Assembly: GCF_001458315.1 (NCBI RefSeq)
Contig: NZ_CYRX01000031.1
Span: 1 to 64,000 of the forward strand
DNA: 64,000 nucleotides
Reading direction: 5' to 3'
Origin: Thalassobacter stenotrophicus
Lineage (GTDB): Bacteria; Pseudomonadota; Alphaproteobacteria; Rhodobacterales; Rhodobacteraceae
Position 1 is the first letter of the stretch. The number at the start of each line of letters is the position of its first letter. Shown here one piece after another: positions 17,936 to 27,408 of the stretch. The position numbers and the translations under genes are program-made. The notes below the pieces were generated by a model that was not told where the DNA came from, did no database searches, and worked only from the letters and a program-made list of their open reading frames with translations.

Positions 17936-19192
17936 CTATTTCGGCAAGACCAATTCTGCGCGCAGGCCACCCATGTCTGGGCTGTGTTCAAGCATCAATG
18001 TGCCCCCATGCGCGCGGGCCACATCCGTCACAATCGCAAGGCCAAGGCCGACAGATCCGCTCCCTGCCCCGCGTGCTGCGTCAAGGCGCGTAAACGGTCG
18101 GGTGGCTTTGGCGCGGTCTTTTGGGGCGATACCGGGGCCGTCGTCCTCGACAATGAAACGCAGGGCCGCCGGTGCGTCCTGAACGGTCATCCGAACATGT
18201 TTGCCATAACGAAACCCGTTTTTGATCAGGTTCGAAAGGGCGCGCTGCACAGCGCCTGCCTGCATTGGAGCAACGCAAGGTTTATCCGGCAAGATCACTT
18301 CCACCGTATCCCCCCCGCGCGCAAAACCGTCGGCCACGGTTTGCGCAAGGGTTACCGCGTTGAGCGGTTCCGCCTGTGTTTCCGCGCTTTCACGTGCGAA
18401 ATCCAGAAACGTATCGATGATCTGCGCCATTTCATCGACGTCGCTTTGTAGCCCTTCGGCGTCTGTCGGCTCCATCATGCTCAGTTCAAGCCGCATCCGC
18501 GTGAGCGGCGTGCGCAGATCATGGGACACGCCCGACAACAGAAGCGTGCGTTGATCAATATGCCGCTCAATCCGCTGGCGCATATCCAAAAACGCGGTGC
18601 CTGCCGCACGCACCTCTGTCGCGCCGGCGGGCGAATACGGCAATGATCGGCCCCGTCCAAACGCCTCCGCCACGCTGGCCAGTCGCCGTAGAGGCCGGAT
18701 TTGGTTGCGCATGAATAAGAACGCCACAAGTGTCATCAAAAGCGAAGTCGCCACCATCAACACCAACAACTGGTGCGGATTGCTCGCGGAAACACGGCTT
18801 CGTGCGAAACGGATCGTTTGACCGTCCACCCCCAAGACGACCCAATTGTCATCCGTGGCCAAATCCACGCCAGTAATGGCTGGAAATTCCTGCCGCAGAT
18901 GCCGCGCAACGACCCGCCCTGACAAATCATAGAACAATCGACTGTCGTCCACAGGGCCGCCCCCTTCGGACACCGTGATACCCAAGCGGTCCGCCAATTC
19001 CGGCACCTCAAGGACCAGTCCGAGGTCTCGCGACAGGGTCCCCGTCATTTGCAGCGTCACGTCTTCGAAATGCCGTTGCAGAAACATGACGGAAACGACA
19101 AGTTGGATCGTGATTATCGGCACGATCAAGATAAGAGCGGCGCGACCGTAAAAGCCACGAGGCAGCGCGCGTTTGAGAAAACCAGAGGCCAT
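17936..19192 (-). CDS. EnvZ-like sensor histidine kinase (orphan)
   Basis: The 418-aa protein has a transmembrane segment near residue 20, a periplasmic domain, a second membrane segment (LLVLMVATSLLMTLVAFLFM), a HAMP linker, the H-box LLSGVSHDLRTPLTRMRLE (His near residue 222) and an ATPase domain with N-box LSNLIKNGFRYG and G-boxes DDGPGIAPKD and GSVGLGLAIV. This is EnvZ architecture. No response-regulator gene is adjacent; the divergent neighbour is an MBL hydrolase. The partner must be encoded elsewhere. Confidence 0.9.
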   Translation of the reverse strand: MASGFLKRALPRGFYGRAALILIVPIITIQLVVSVMFLQRHFEDVTLQMTGTLSRDLGLVLEVPELADRLGITVSEGGGPVDDSRLFYDLSGRVVARHLRQEFPAITGVDLATDDNWVVLGVDGQTIRFARSRVSASNPHQLLVLMVATSLLMTLVAFLFMRNQIRPLRRLASVAEAFGRGRSLPYSPAGATEVRAAGTAFLDMRQRIERHIDQRTLLLSGVSHDLRTPLTRMRLELSMMEPTDAEGLQSDVDEMAQIIDTFLDFARESAETQAEPLNAVTLAQTVADGFARGGDTVEVILPDKPCVAPMQAGAVQRALSNLIKNGFRYGKHVRMTVQDAPAALRFIVEDDGPGIAPKDRAKATRPFTRLDAARGAGSGSVGLGLAIVTDVARAHGGTLMLEHSPDMGGLRAELVLPK

Positions 19193-19229
19193 AGGCGCAC
19201 CCTATCGGCCCCCCGGCGCGGAGTGAAGC

Positions 19230-20111
19230 GTGATCCAGACCCTAGCCCCCGACTTGCGCTGCATCCGCGCGCCTAATCCCAGCCCGATGACAGAAAAAGG
19301 CACGAATACATACCTGTTGGGTCGCACCGATATCGCGCTGATCGACCCAGGCCCAAAGGACACCAAACATCTTGAGGCGATTCTGACCGCGTTATCGCCC
19401 GGCCAGCGGATCAGCCACATCCTTGTCACGCATAGCCACCATGACCACTCCGGCCTTGTGCCTGAATTGGCGCAAGCAACAGGCGCGCCGGTCTATGGGT
19501 TTGGCCCGTCCCATGCCGGGCGCAGCGCGTTGATGGATCGCCTCGCACAGGACAATATTTTGGCGGGCGGCGAAGGGATTGATCCTGACTTTGCGCCCGA
19601 CGTCATCCTACCCGATCTTACCCAGATCGCTGGCACCGATTGGAGCCTGACCGCACATTGGACGCCCGGCCACATGGCAAATCATCTGTCATTTGAATGG
19701 CACGAGGGGCGCGCGCTGTTCACTGGGGATATCGTGATGGGATGGGCCAGTTCGCTCATCTCGCCGCCCGATGGGGACGTTGGCCAGTTTTTTACCAGCC
19801 TTGATCGCCTCGAAAGTGTTAACGCCGACATACTTTTCGCGGGCCACGGCGCACCGATTCACGCACCACGCGAACGGATTGAATGGCTGCGCAGCCACCG
19901 CACTGAGCGGCTGCGCGCCGCTCAAGCCGCGCTGACACGTGATCCTCAAAACTTGGAGGCGCTGATCCCCCAGCTTTACGCCGATGTCCCGCAAAAGATG
20001 TGGCCCGCCGCAGCGCGCAACCTGTTGGCCACCCTTATAGAACTGGAAAATAGAGGCGTCTGCCAAAGCGATCCCGCCCCGGGCTTGAACGCTCACTTTA
20101 GGCTACCGTAG
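19230..20111 (+). CDS. MBL-fold metallo-hydrolase
   Basis: The 293-aa protein has the metallo-beta-lactamase zinc motif THSHHDHSG, later ligands in WTPGHMANHLSF and LFTGDIVMG, and FAGHGAPI near residue 210. The layout and C-terminal winged-helix-like tail resemble LACTB2/RNase Z-like hydrolases of this fold. Substrate unknown. GTG 19230 is supported by GGAG at 19220-19223. It is divergent from the histidine kinase gene. Confidence 0.85.
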   Translation: MIQTLAPDLRCIRAPNPSPMTEKGTNTYLLGRTDIALIDPGPKDTKHLEAILTALSPGQRISHILVTHSHHDHSGLVPELAQATGAPVYGFGPSHAGRSALMDRLAQDNILAGGEGIDPDFAPDVILPDLTQIAGTDWSLTAHWTPGHMANHLSFEWHEGRALFTGDIVMGWASSLISPPDGDVGQFFTSLDRLESVNADILFAGHGAPIHAPRERIEWLRSHRTERLRAAQAALTRDPQNLEALIPQLYADVPQKMWPAAARNLLATLIELENRGVCQSDPAPGLNAHFRLP

Positions 20112-20213
20112 CGTCAGTCAGGCTAGCATCTAGAGGCAAAAACAAATCCTTTTGAAAAAGTCGCAAAAAGCCTCTGGACGCCCCCCGCACCCATTGTTAT
20201 AGCCCTCACATGG

Positions 20214-20288
20214 TCCGGCGTAGCTCAGCGGTAGAGCAGTTGACTGTTAATCAATTGGTCGTAGGTTCGATCCCTACCGCCGGAGCCA
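20214..20288 (+). tRNA. tRNA-Asn (GTT)
   Basis: A complete cloverleaf is present: acceptor TCCGGCG pairs with CGCCGGA (20278-20284), the anticodon loop carries GTT, the T-arm contains GGTTCGATCC, and CCA is encoded at 20286-20288. The 3' 45 bp are duplicated at 36713-36757, so the gene is the integration site of the downstream element and remains intact after integration. Confidence 0.97.
20244..20288 (+). repeat. attL: 45-bp direct repeat within tRNA-Asn
   Basis: This stretch runs from the anticodon stem to the encoded CCA of tRNA-Asn and is identical to 36713-36757. It marks the left end of the integrated element. Confidence 0.95.
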
Positions 20289-20536
20289 AAAAATTCAACG
20301 GCGTCAATGGCTTAGACCATAGGCGCCGTTTTGGCTTTGTATAACAAAAAGTTATAAACAGTTATAAACCGGTCAAACGAAATTTTTATTGGCTTGCATG
20401 CATCGCCCCCCTTCATTGCTGACGTATCCCAACACTCATCTACTATGATGGGAGCAGAATCAAAAAACCTTGTAATTCTGTCTGCGTCTGCCAACCTATA
20501 ATAAGGAAAGAAAATGTTTAATTGGCAGCGAGTTAG

Positions 20537-22081
20537 ATGAGCGCAGACTTCAAACAAACACTATGGAAAGCAGCAGACAAGCTGCGGGCACAAATGGATG
20601 CTGCTGAGTACAAGCACATCCTCTTGGGGCTTATCTTCCTAAAGTACATTTCAGATACCTTTGTTAAGCAGCAGAACAAGATCCGAGAGATGGTGTCAGA
20701 CCCTAACTCGGATTACTTCATAAGCGAAGAACCCGCTGAGTACGCAGAAGAGCTGGAAGAGCGAGATTACTACACGCAGGACAACGTTTTCTGGGTACCT
20801 CAGGAGGCACGTTGGGAAGCGCTGAGAGCCAAGGCTAAACAGCCCGATATCGGTTCGATGATCGATAACGCCATGTCAGCGATCGAGAACGAGAACAACT
20901 CCCTTAGAGGCAAACTAGACAAACGGTTTGGTCGTGCACAGCTGAGTCAAGGCGTACTTGGCGAGTTGATCGACCTGATCTCGACCATTGGCTTCGCTGA
21001 CAAGTACAACTCGTCCGATCTCCTTGGCGAAGTCTATGAATACTTCCTTGGTCAGTTTGCATCAGCCGAAGGTAAGAAAGGCGGTCAGTTCTACACGCCA
21101 TCTCACGTGGTGAAGACGCTTGTCGCTGTGTTGTCACCTCATTCAGGGCGGGTCTATGATCCCTGCTGCGGCTCTGGCGGCATGTTTGTTCAGAGCGAAG
21201 AGTTCGTCAAAGCACATGGTGGTCGTGTTGATGACATTTCGATCTATGGTCAAGAAAGCAACCCAACCACTTGGCGCTTGGCAGCAATGAACCTAGCAAT
21301 TCGTGGGTTCTCGGCTGATCTTGGCAAAGAGCCTGCGGATACCTTTGCACGGGACCAATTTCCGGATCTCAAATTCGACTACATCATGGCGAACCCTCCG
21401 TTTAACATCTCGGACTGGGGCGGTGAGAAATACGAGGGCGACACACGTTGGAAGTTTGGTCGCCCGCCAATCGGAAATGCCAACTACGCATGGTTACAGC
21501 ACATGCTGTGGAAGTTGCGTCCGGGCGGTCAGGCAGGGGTCGTTCTTGCCAATGGCTCGATGAGTTCCAACACGGGTGGCGAAGGTCAGATACGAGAGGC
21601 AATGGTGCGAGGTGACGTTGTTGAGGTCATGGTCGCATTGCCCGGTCAGTTATTCCTGAACACTCAGATTCCAGTCTGTCTTTGGTTCCTAACCAACGAC
21701 AAGACTATGAACGGACGAGACCGCAGAGGTGAGACTCTGTTCATTGATGCACGGCAGTTGGGAACCATGGAGACCCGTGTTCTGAAGGTCTTCACGGATG
21801 AAGACATTTCAAAGATTCAAGAGACAGTGCAGTCTTGGAAAATAGGTGAAGAATATGAAGACATAGCGGGATTTTGTAAGTCAGCATCTTTGGATGAGAT
21901 TGAGAAAAGTGGGTTTGTCCTAACGCCCGGACGATATGTAGGTGCTGAGAAACATTTAGACGACTCTCTGTCTTTCAAAGACAAAATAAGTGGACTGTTG
22001 AGTGACTTTAAATCTTTGAAAGATGAATCATCACGCTTGGATCACCTGATCTTTGAGCAACTCAAGGTATTCGATCAATGA
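20537..22081 (+). CDS. hsdM: Type I restriction-modification methyltransferase subunit
   Basis: The 514-aa HsdM has the N-terminal HsdM domain (KQTLWKAADKLRAQMDAAEY), the SAM-binding motif DPCCGSGGMF near residue 207 and the adenine-N6 catalytic motif NPPF near residue 285 (YIMANPPFNISDWGG). With HsdS it methylates adenines in a split recognition sequence, and with HsdR it forms the restriction complex. It is the first gene of an hsdM-hsdS-hsdR operon with 4-bp and 1-bp overlaps. It starts about 250 bp inside attL. Confidence 0.96.
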   Translation: MSADFKQTLWKAADKLRAQMDAAEYKHILLGLIFLKYISDTFVKQQNKIREMVSDPNSDYFISEEPAEYAEELEERDYYTQDNVFWVPQEARWEALRAKAKQPDIGSMIDNAMSAIENENNSLRGKLDKRFGRAQLSQGVLGELIDLISTIGFADKYNSSDLLGEVYEYFLGQFASAEGKKGGQFYTPSHVVKTLVAVLSPHSGRVYDPCCGSGGMFVQSEEFVKAHGGRVDDISIYGQESNPTTWRLAAMNLAIRGFSADLGKEPADTFARDQFPDLKFDYIMANPPFNISDWGGEKYEGDTRWKFGRPPIGNANYAWLQHMLWKLRPGGQAGVVLANGSMSSNTGGEGQIREAMVRGDVVEVMVALPGQLFLNTQIPVCLWFLTNDKTMNGRDRRGETLFIDARQLGTMETRVLKVFTDEDISKIQETVQSWKIGEEYEDIAGFCKSASLDEIEKSGFVLTPGRYVGAEKHLDDSLSFKDKISGLLSDFKSLKDESSRLDHLIFEQLKVFDQ

Positions 22082-23379
22082 GTGACGGCGTCATGTTGCC
22101 TTTGGGTGCGATTTGCAGAAATGCCTCGAGACGCTTTGTCCCCCCCGAAGACGGAAAAGTCTGGTTTATTAATACTGGCGATGTTGAGGGTGGAAGGTTT
22201 ACTCACAACGATCTGAGCGATTGGGACGGTCTACCGGGGCAAGCGAAAAAGGCAGTTGTCGAAGGGGATATTCTTTACAGCGAAATTAGACCGGGTAATG
22301 GTCGTTATGCATTTGTAGAGCAGCAGTATCCAAATGCGGTTGTGTCCACGAAGTTCATGGTCATTGAGGCGGGCAAATCCATCCTACCCAAGTACCTATA
22401 CCACGTGATCACGTCACCCGAACTACAAAACGCAATGAAGTTGATCGCAGAATCACGCTCCGGAACGTTCCCCCAGATTACGTTTGACTCTATTGCTCAT
22501 TTGGAACTGATGGTTCCGTCCAAATCAGAGCAGTTGGCGGTTTCTTCTTTTTTAGATGCCATAGAAGGGCGCATTAGAAATAATCAAAAGATGAACCAAA
22601 CCCTTGAAGGGATAGCCAAAGCAATCTTCAAGTCATGGTTCGTGAACTTTGATCCTGTGCGAGCAAAGGCAGAGGGTCGCCCCACAGGTCTTCCCCCTGA
22701 GATTTGTGATCTGTTTCCTGCTGAATTGGTGGATTCAGAGATGGGGGAGACGCCGAGGGGGTGGGAAGTAAAAACCATTTCTGACCTTGCGGATTGCGTA
22801 GGCGGCGCCACCCCATCGACCAAGAACCCCGAGTTCTGGGAAGGTGGTAAACATACATGGACATCCCCCAAAGATTTGTCAGACTCAAAGACTATCCATC
22901 TTCTCAAGACAGACAGAAAAATTACCGAGGCAGGTCTGAAGAAAATCTCCTCTGGACTGTTACCCGTTGGAACAGTCCTTCTTTCCTCAAGAGCGCCAGT
23001 TGGGTACCTAGCACTAACAACCGAACCCACAGCGATAAACCAAGGTTACATCGCACTTAAACCAAAGAGTAGAATCTCAAATTATTTCTTACTCCACTGG
23101 TGCGAAACTAACCTTGATGAAATCAAAAACAGGGCATCTGGCACTACTTTCGCAGAAATTAGCAAGGCAGCGTTTCGCCCCATACCCGCTATCGAACCCA
23201 GCAACAGCGCAATGCAGAAATTCCACCAAATTGTATCGCCAATTTACGAGCGGGTATTAGTGGCATCAAAAGAAATGGAAACCCTCGCCGAACTCAGAGA
23301 CACACTCCTACCCAAACTCATCTCCGGTGAACTCCGCATACCTGATGTTGAGAAGTTCCTTGAAGAGGCGGGTATCTGA
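22078..23379 (+). CDS. hsdS: Type I restriction-modification specificity subunit
   Basis: The 433-aa HsdS has two target-recognition domains, about residues 1-175 and 225-400, separated by a conserved helical spacer KMNQTLEGIAKAIFKSWFVNF; the C-terminal spacer ends in AELRDTLLPKLISGELRI. The two domains each read one half of a bipartite DNA site, which cannot be predicted here. The start overlaps hsdM by 4 bp. No phase-variable repeat or inverted duplicate of a recognition domain is visible. Confidence 0.95.
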   Translation: MSDGVMLPLGAICRNASRRFVPPEDGKVWFINTGDVEGGRFTHNDLSDWDGLPGQAKKAVVEGDILYSEIRPGNGRYAFVEQQYPNAVVSTKFMVIEAGKSILPKYLYHVITSPELQNAMKLIAESRSGTFPQITFDSIAHLELMVPSKSEQLAVSSFLDAIEGRIRNNQKMNQTLEGIAKAIFKSWFVNFDPVRAKAEGRPTGLPPEICDLFPAELVDSEMGETPRGWEVKTISDLADCVGGATPSTKNPEFWEGGKHTWTSPKDLSDSKTIHLLKTDRKITEAGLKKISSGLLPVGTVLLSSRAPVGYLALTTEPTAINQGYIALKPKSRISNYFLLHWCETNLDEIKNRASGTTFAEISKAAFRPIPAIEPSNSAMQKFHQIVSPIYERVLVASKEMETLAELRDTLLPKLISGELRIPDVEKFLEEAGI

Positions 23380-26300
23380 TGGCGTTGGTATCCGAGGATC
23401 TTGTTGAGCAGCAGAGCATCGAGTGGTTCAAAGACCTCGGTTATACCTACGTTTGCGGATACGACATTGCACCAGATGGTGAAACGCCAGAGCGCCATGA
23501 CTATCGCTCTGTTATTCTCAAAGACCGTCTTCTTTCCGCTCTCACTCGGATCAACCCCGATATCCCAAAATCTGCGATCAACACAGCGCTTGCGCAGCTT
23601 GTAAACCCTAACATACCCGCCCTGATGTCCGCCAACAGGCAAGTTCATTCATGGCTGACCAAAGGGGTTAAAGTAACCTTCCATGAAGGCACCCAAGAGG
23701 TCGGAAGGCAACTCAAGGTCATTGATGTTGATAACCCAAGCAACAACGACTGGCTGGTCGTCAATCAATTCACGATCCACGGTCAAAAGCAGAATCGCCG
23801 ACCCGATGTTCTGGTTTTCGTCAATGGTCTGCCGCTGTCGGTGATCGAGCTAAAGAACGTTGCCGACGAAAACGCTGACATCTGGGCAGCCTATAATCAG
23901 CTTCAGACTTACAAGACGGATATTCCCGACCTCTTCAACTACAACACATGTATGGTGATCTCAGACGGGATCTTTGCACGGCTTGGCTCGCTCTCAGCCA
24001 ATGAAGAGCGGTTTATGAACTGGCGCACGATTGACGGCGTAGAGGTTGATCCGCTGGGTAAGCACCGAGAATTGGAAACCCTGATCAAGGGGCTTTTCAA
24101 CAAGGATGTCTTCCTCAACTACCTTCGGTACTTCTGCCTGTTTGAAGACGACAAGACCGTCATCAAGAAGATTGCAGGATATCACCAGTTCCACGCTGTC
24201 CAAGCTGCCGTGGAGAGCGTCGTGAAAGCGTCGTCTTGGGACGGCAACAAAAAGGGTGGCGTTGTCTGGCATACCCAAGGTGCGGGCAAGAGCATTGAAA
24301 TGGCTTGCCTAGCCGGACGCCTGATTGCCGACCCACGGCTGGAAAACCCGACTCTAGTAATGGTGACAGACCGACAAGATCTGGATGGTCAGCTGTTCGG
24401 CGTTTTTGCGGGTGCTGGCGACTTGTTGGGTGAAGCGCCTAAGCAAGCGAATTCACGGTCAGAACTACGAGACCACCTCCGCAACCGACCATCGGGTGGG
24501 ATAATTTTTACGACGATCCAGAAATTCGGGTTGGACGCTGACGAAGACAAATTTCCGGTCCTGTCTGATCGACACAACGTAGTCGTCATCGCCGACGAAG
24601 CACATAGGACGCAATACGGGTTTAAGGCGAAGATCGACGGTGAAACGGGTGTGATCAAATACGGTCTCGCCAAATCACTTCGTGATGCCTTGCCCAATGC
24701 CACGTTTCTTGCGTTTACGGGTACACCGATTTCGCAGGATGATCGAGATACACAGGCGGTCTTTGGCAACTATGTGTCGATCTATGACATCCAGCAGGCG
24801 GTCGAAGATGGTGCAACGGTTCCAATCTACTATGAGTCCCGGCTTGCGAAGATCAACCTGAACCAAGAAGCGCTACCAACCATCGATGACGAAGTCGAAG
24901 ACATTCTTGATAGCGAAACGGCAGATGAGCGTGAGAAAGAAAAAGCGAAGTCACAATGGTCCGCACTCGAAGCCATTGTTGGGACAGACGCACGCCTTCA
25001 AGAAATAGCTGAAGACCTGATTGCGCACTACGAGACCCGAAGCCAGACCCAACCGGGCAAGGCGATGATTGTCACCATGTCTCGTGACATTTGTGTTCGG
25101 CTCTACGACCAGATCATCAAGTTGAAGCCTGATTGGCACTCTGACGACCATATGCAGGGCGCAATTAAGGTAGTGATGACAGCCTCGGCGTCTGACAAGG
25201 CGTACCTACAGCCGCACCACACGAACAAAGCGCAGAAGAAGGACTTAGAGAAGCGGTTCAAAAACCCTGACGATCCTCTAAAGCTGGTGATTGTCCGTGA
25301 CATGTGGCTAACGGGCTTTGATGCCCCCTGCCTTGCAACGATGTATATCGACAAACCAATGCAGGGAGCGAACCTTGCGCAGGCTATTGCCCGAGTAAAC
25401 CGTGTTTTTAAGGACAAACCCGGTGGCTTGGTCGTCGACTACATTGGGATTGCGCCGCAGCTCAAGGAAGCCCTTGCGACCTACAGCGCCGCCAAGGGCA
25501 AGGGGCGTCCAACAATCGATAGCAGCGAGGCTTTGCGGATCTTAAAAGAGAAGATCCAAGTCGCCAGAGACATCCTCCACCCCGTTGATTGGTCCGAATT
25601 CCGAACAAAAGCTTTGGCGCTTATCCCTGACTGCATGGATCACGTTCTTGGACAGGAAGACGGCAAGCGCCGATATGCGGATACCGTGCTTCAGATGACC
25701 AAGGCTTTTGCTTTGTGTGGCACCCTTGATGAAGCGCTCGAACTATCACCAGAGGTTGCTTTCCATCAAGCTGTACGGGCACCGCTGATCAAAGGTGATA
25801 ATCCCGACAAGCCTCCTCGGGATGTAAAGTACGAACTACGCCAGTTGGTTTCACAAGCCGTGGTTGGTGAGGGTGTATCCGACATCTTCAAACTTGCGGG
25901 CTTGGATAGTCCTGACATTTCTATCCTATCCGAGGATTTCTTGTCGGAAGTCATGAAGATGCCGCACAAGAACCTGGCGGTGGAGCTGCTTCAAAAGCTC
26001 ATCAAAGACGAGATCAAATCGAAATTTAAAACTAACGTAGTCAAACAGCGAAAGTTCAGTGACCTGCTTCAAGCATCCCTTGGGAAGTATGCTAATAGAG
26101 CGATTGAGGCTGCACAGGTGATCGAAGAGCTAATCGCAATGGCGAAGGCGTTCCGAGAGGATCTAGCTCGGCGAGATAGCCACAATCTGAGTGACGAAGA
26201 AGAAGCTTTTTATGACGCTTTAGCCAAGAATGAATCTGCACAGCAGGCGATGGGTGAGGAAGTGCTCGTCGAGATGGCACGAGAAGTTGCCAAAAAGCTC

Positions 26301-26474
26301 AGAGAAAACCTAACAGTTGATTGGGCGGTTCGTGATAGCGTTCGTGCAAAACTCCGCATTGTTATCCGGACACTATTACGAAAGTACAAATATCCACCTG
26401 ATCAATCGAAAGATGCTGTAAAAATGGTTTTGCGGCAGGCTGAAGTTATTTCAGAGTTCGAAATGGCTTATTAG
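23379..26474 (+). CDS. hsdR: Type I restriction endonuclease subunit R
   Basis: The 1031-aa HsdR carries the PD-(D/E)xK nuclease site RPDVLVFVNGLPLSVIELKN (around residues 142-160), Walker A HTQGAGKS near 297, DEAH near 405, and helicase motifs such as FLAFTGTPI and ARVNRVFKDKPGG. It translocates DNA and cuts unmethylated DNA away from the site. All key residues are present, so the system appears intact. It overlaps hsdS by 1 bp and is followed after 1 bp by the heparin-lyase-like gene. Confidence 0.96.
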   Translation: MALVSEDLVEQQSIEWFKDLGYTYVCGYDIAPDGETPERHDYRSVILKDRLLSALTRINPDIPKSAINTALAQLVNPNIPALMSANRQVHSWLTKGVKVTFHEGTQEVGRQLKVIDVDNPSNNDWLVVNQFTIHGQKQNRRPDVLVFVNGLPLSVIELKNVADENADIWAAYNQLQTYKTDIPDLFNYNTCMVISDGIFARLGSLSANEERFMNWRTIDGVEVDPLGKHRELETLIKGLFNKDVFLNYLRYFCLFEDDKTVIKKIAGYHQFHAVQAAVESVVKASSWDGNKKGGVVWHTQGAGKSIEMACLAGRLIADPRLENPTLVMVTDRQDLDGQLFGVFAGAGDLLGEAPKQANSRSELRDHLRNRPSGGIIFTTIQKFGLDADEDKFPVLSDRHNVVVIADEAHRTQYGFKAKIDGETGVIKYGLAKSLRDALPNATFLAFTGTPISQDDRDTQAVFGNYVSIYDIQQAVEDGATVPIYYESRLAKINLNQEALPTIDDEVEDILDSETADEREKEKAKSQWSALEAIVGTDARLQEIAEDLIAHYETRSQTQPGKAMIVTMSRDICVRLYDQIIKLKPDWHSDDHMQGAIKVVMTASASDKAYLQPHHTNKAQKKDLEKRFKNPDDPLKLVIVRDMWLTGFDAPCLATMYIDKPMQGANLAQAIARVNRVFKDKPGGLVVDYIGIAPQLKEALATYSAAKGKGRPTIDSSEALRILKEKIQVARDILHPVDWSEFRTKALALIPDCMDHVLGQEDGKRRYADTVLQMTKAFALCGTLDEALELSPEVAFHQAVRAPLIKGDNPDKPPRDVKYELRQLVSQAVVGEGVSDIFKLAGLDSPDISILSEDFLSEVMKMPHKNLAVELLQKLIKDEIKSKFKTNVVKQRKFSDLLQASLGKYANRAIEAAQVIEELIAMAKAFREDLARRDSHNLSDEEEAFYDALAKNESAQQAMGEEVLVEMAREVAKKLRENLTVDWAVRDSVRAKLRIVIRTLLRKYKYPPDQSKDAVKMVLRQAEVISEFEMAY

Positions 26475-26475
26475 A

Positions 26476-27288
26476 ATGAAGCAGAAAATGTCTGATACAC
26501 ACGATACAAGTTATATAAAAATTAAAAGAACTCTTACCATCTCGGCTTTAATTTTCATCCTATCCTCACAGAGCACACTAGCTCAATCTTTTCGAGACAA
26601 GGACTGGAATGTAAACTTGTGGGCAAATTGCGGCATGCCAAAAAGAGTTAACGGTACGAAACCTGCTCGCATGGTCAAAATTGAAGGTGATAAAAAGCTA
26701 ATGTTTAGCCTTGAAAAGGGTCAGGTTGGACCCTGCTCAACAGACAATATGGAAAGACATTCTGCTCCATATTGGGAGCGTGCAGAAGTCAGACAGCGAG
26801 ATCACCTAAAACTGGGTAAGGCTTACAACATTAGTTTCGAAGCAACTTTTATGGAGGGCTTCAAGGGACGTCAGGAGACCTTTTTTCAAATACACGGCTG
26901 GAATGGTGATTGTCACGCATACCCGCCTGTTATGATGCATTTTAGTGGTGGTACCCTAAATATCTGGGCACTCAGGGGTGTAGATCAAGAGGCTGGCAAA
27001 GAGTGGATGAGCTCGTCGCAAGGAAGCCATCGTTCTGTTCAGAAACGTATTGTTAAAATCAACCAATTGATTGGACGAACGACACTTTTCGAAATCCAAT
27101 TTGACACCCGTAAAGGCGGTAATTTATCAGTCTATGTAAATGGCGAGCCAGTAGTGGAAAATACATCTGTAGAGTATGCATCATGCGCAAAGCCCCACAT
27201 GAAAATGGGCATTTACCGTCCGGGTGGCTCTAATAACAAAAAATCAGCAGTTATGTTCGACGATGTAAACGTGAGAGTCATCGAGTAA
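26476..27288 (+). CDS. Secreted heparin-lyase-like (polysaccharide lyase) protein
   Basis: The 270-aa protein has a signal peptide (IKIKRTLTISALIFILSSQS, then cleavage after LAQ) and a jelly-roll-type domain. YWERAEVRQRDHLKLGKAYN, ETFFQIHGW, PPVMMHFSGGTLNIWAL and a C-terminal MGIYRPGG block resemble the heparin lyase I-like Polysacc_lyase family. It would act outside the cytoplasm on an acidic polysaccharide; substrate and activity are unproven. Starts at 26476 or 26488 are possible. It follows hsdR after 1 bp, so it is probably in the same transcript, an odd partner for restriction genes. Base composition is AT-richer than hsdR. Confidence 0.65.
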   Translation: MKQKMSDTHDTSYIKIKRTLTISALIFILSSQSTLAQSFRDKDWNVNLWANCGMPKRVNGTKPARMVKIEGDKKLMFSLEKGQVGPCSTDNMERHSAPYWERAEVRQRDHLKLGKAYNISFEATFMEGFKGRQETFFQIHGWNGDCHAYPPVMMHFSGGTLNIWALRGVDQEAGKEWMSSSQGSHRSVQKRIVKINQLIGRTTLFEIQFDTRKGGNLSVYVNGEPVVENTSVEYASCAKPHMKMGIYRPGGSNNKKSAVMFDDVNVRVIE

Positions 27289-27408
27289 CCAAACAGTTTA
27301 ATTCAAACGTAAAGGTGATATGTTCACACAATCGACAAGCATATTGCTTAAGTCGTTAAGTAGTAATAGTTTGGTATGGGTAATTAGGAAAAACATTTAC
27401 GACTCCAC

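Noticed and set aside
20312-20557. 81-codon minus-strand frame at the left end of the island
   Set aside because: It overlaps the hsdM start, has no ribosome site and matches nothing; likely chance.
20537-26474. BREX, DISARM or phosphorothioation system around the restriction genes
   Set aside because: Only hsdM, hsdS and hsdR are present; no PglZ, BrxC, Drm or Dnd proteins are seen.
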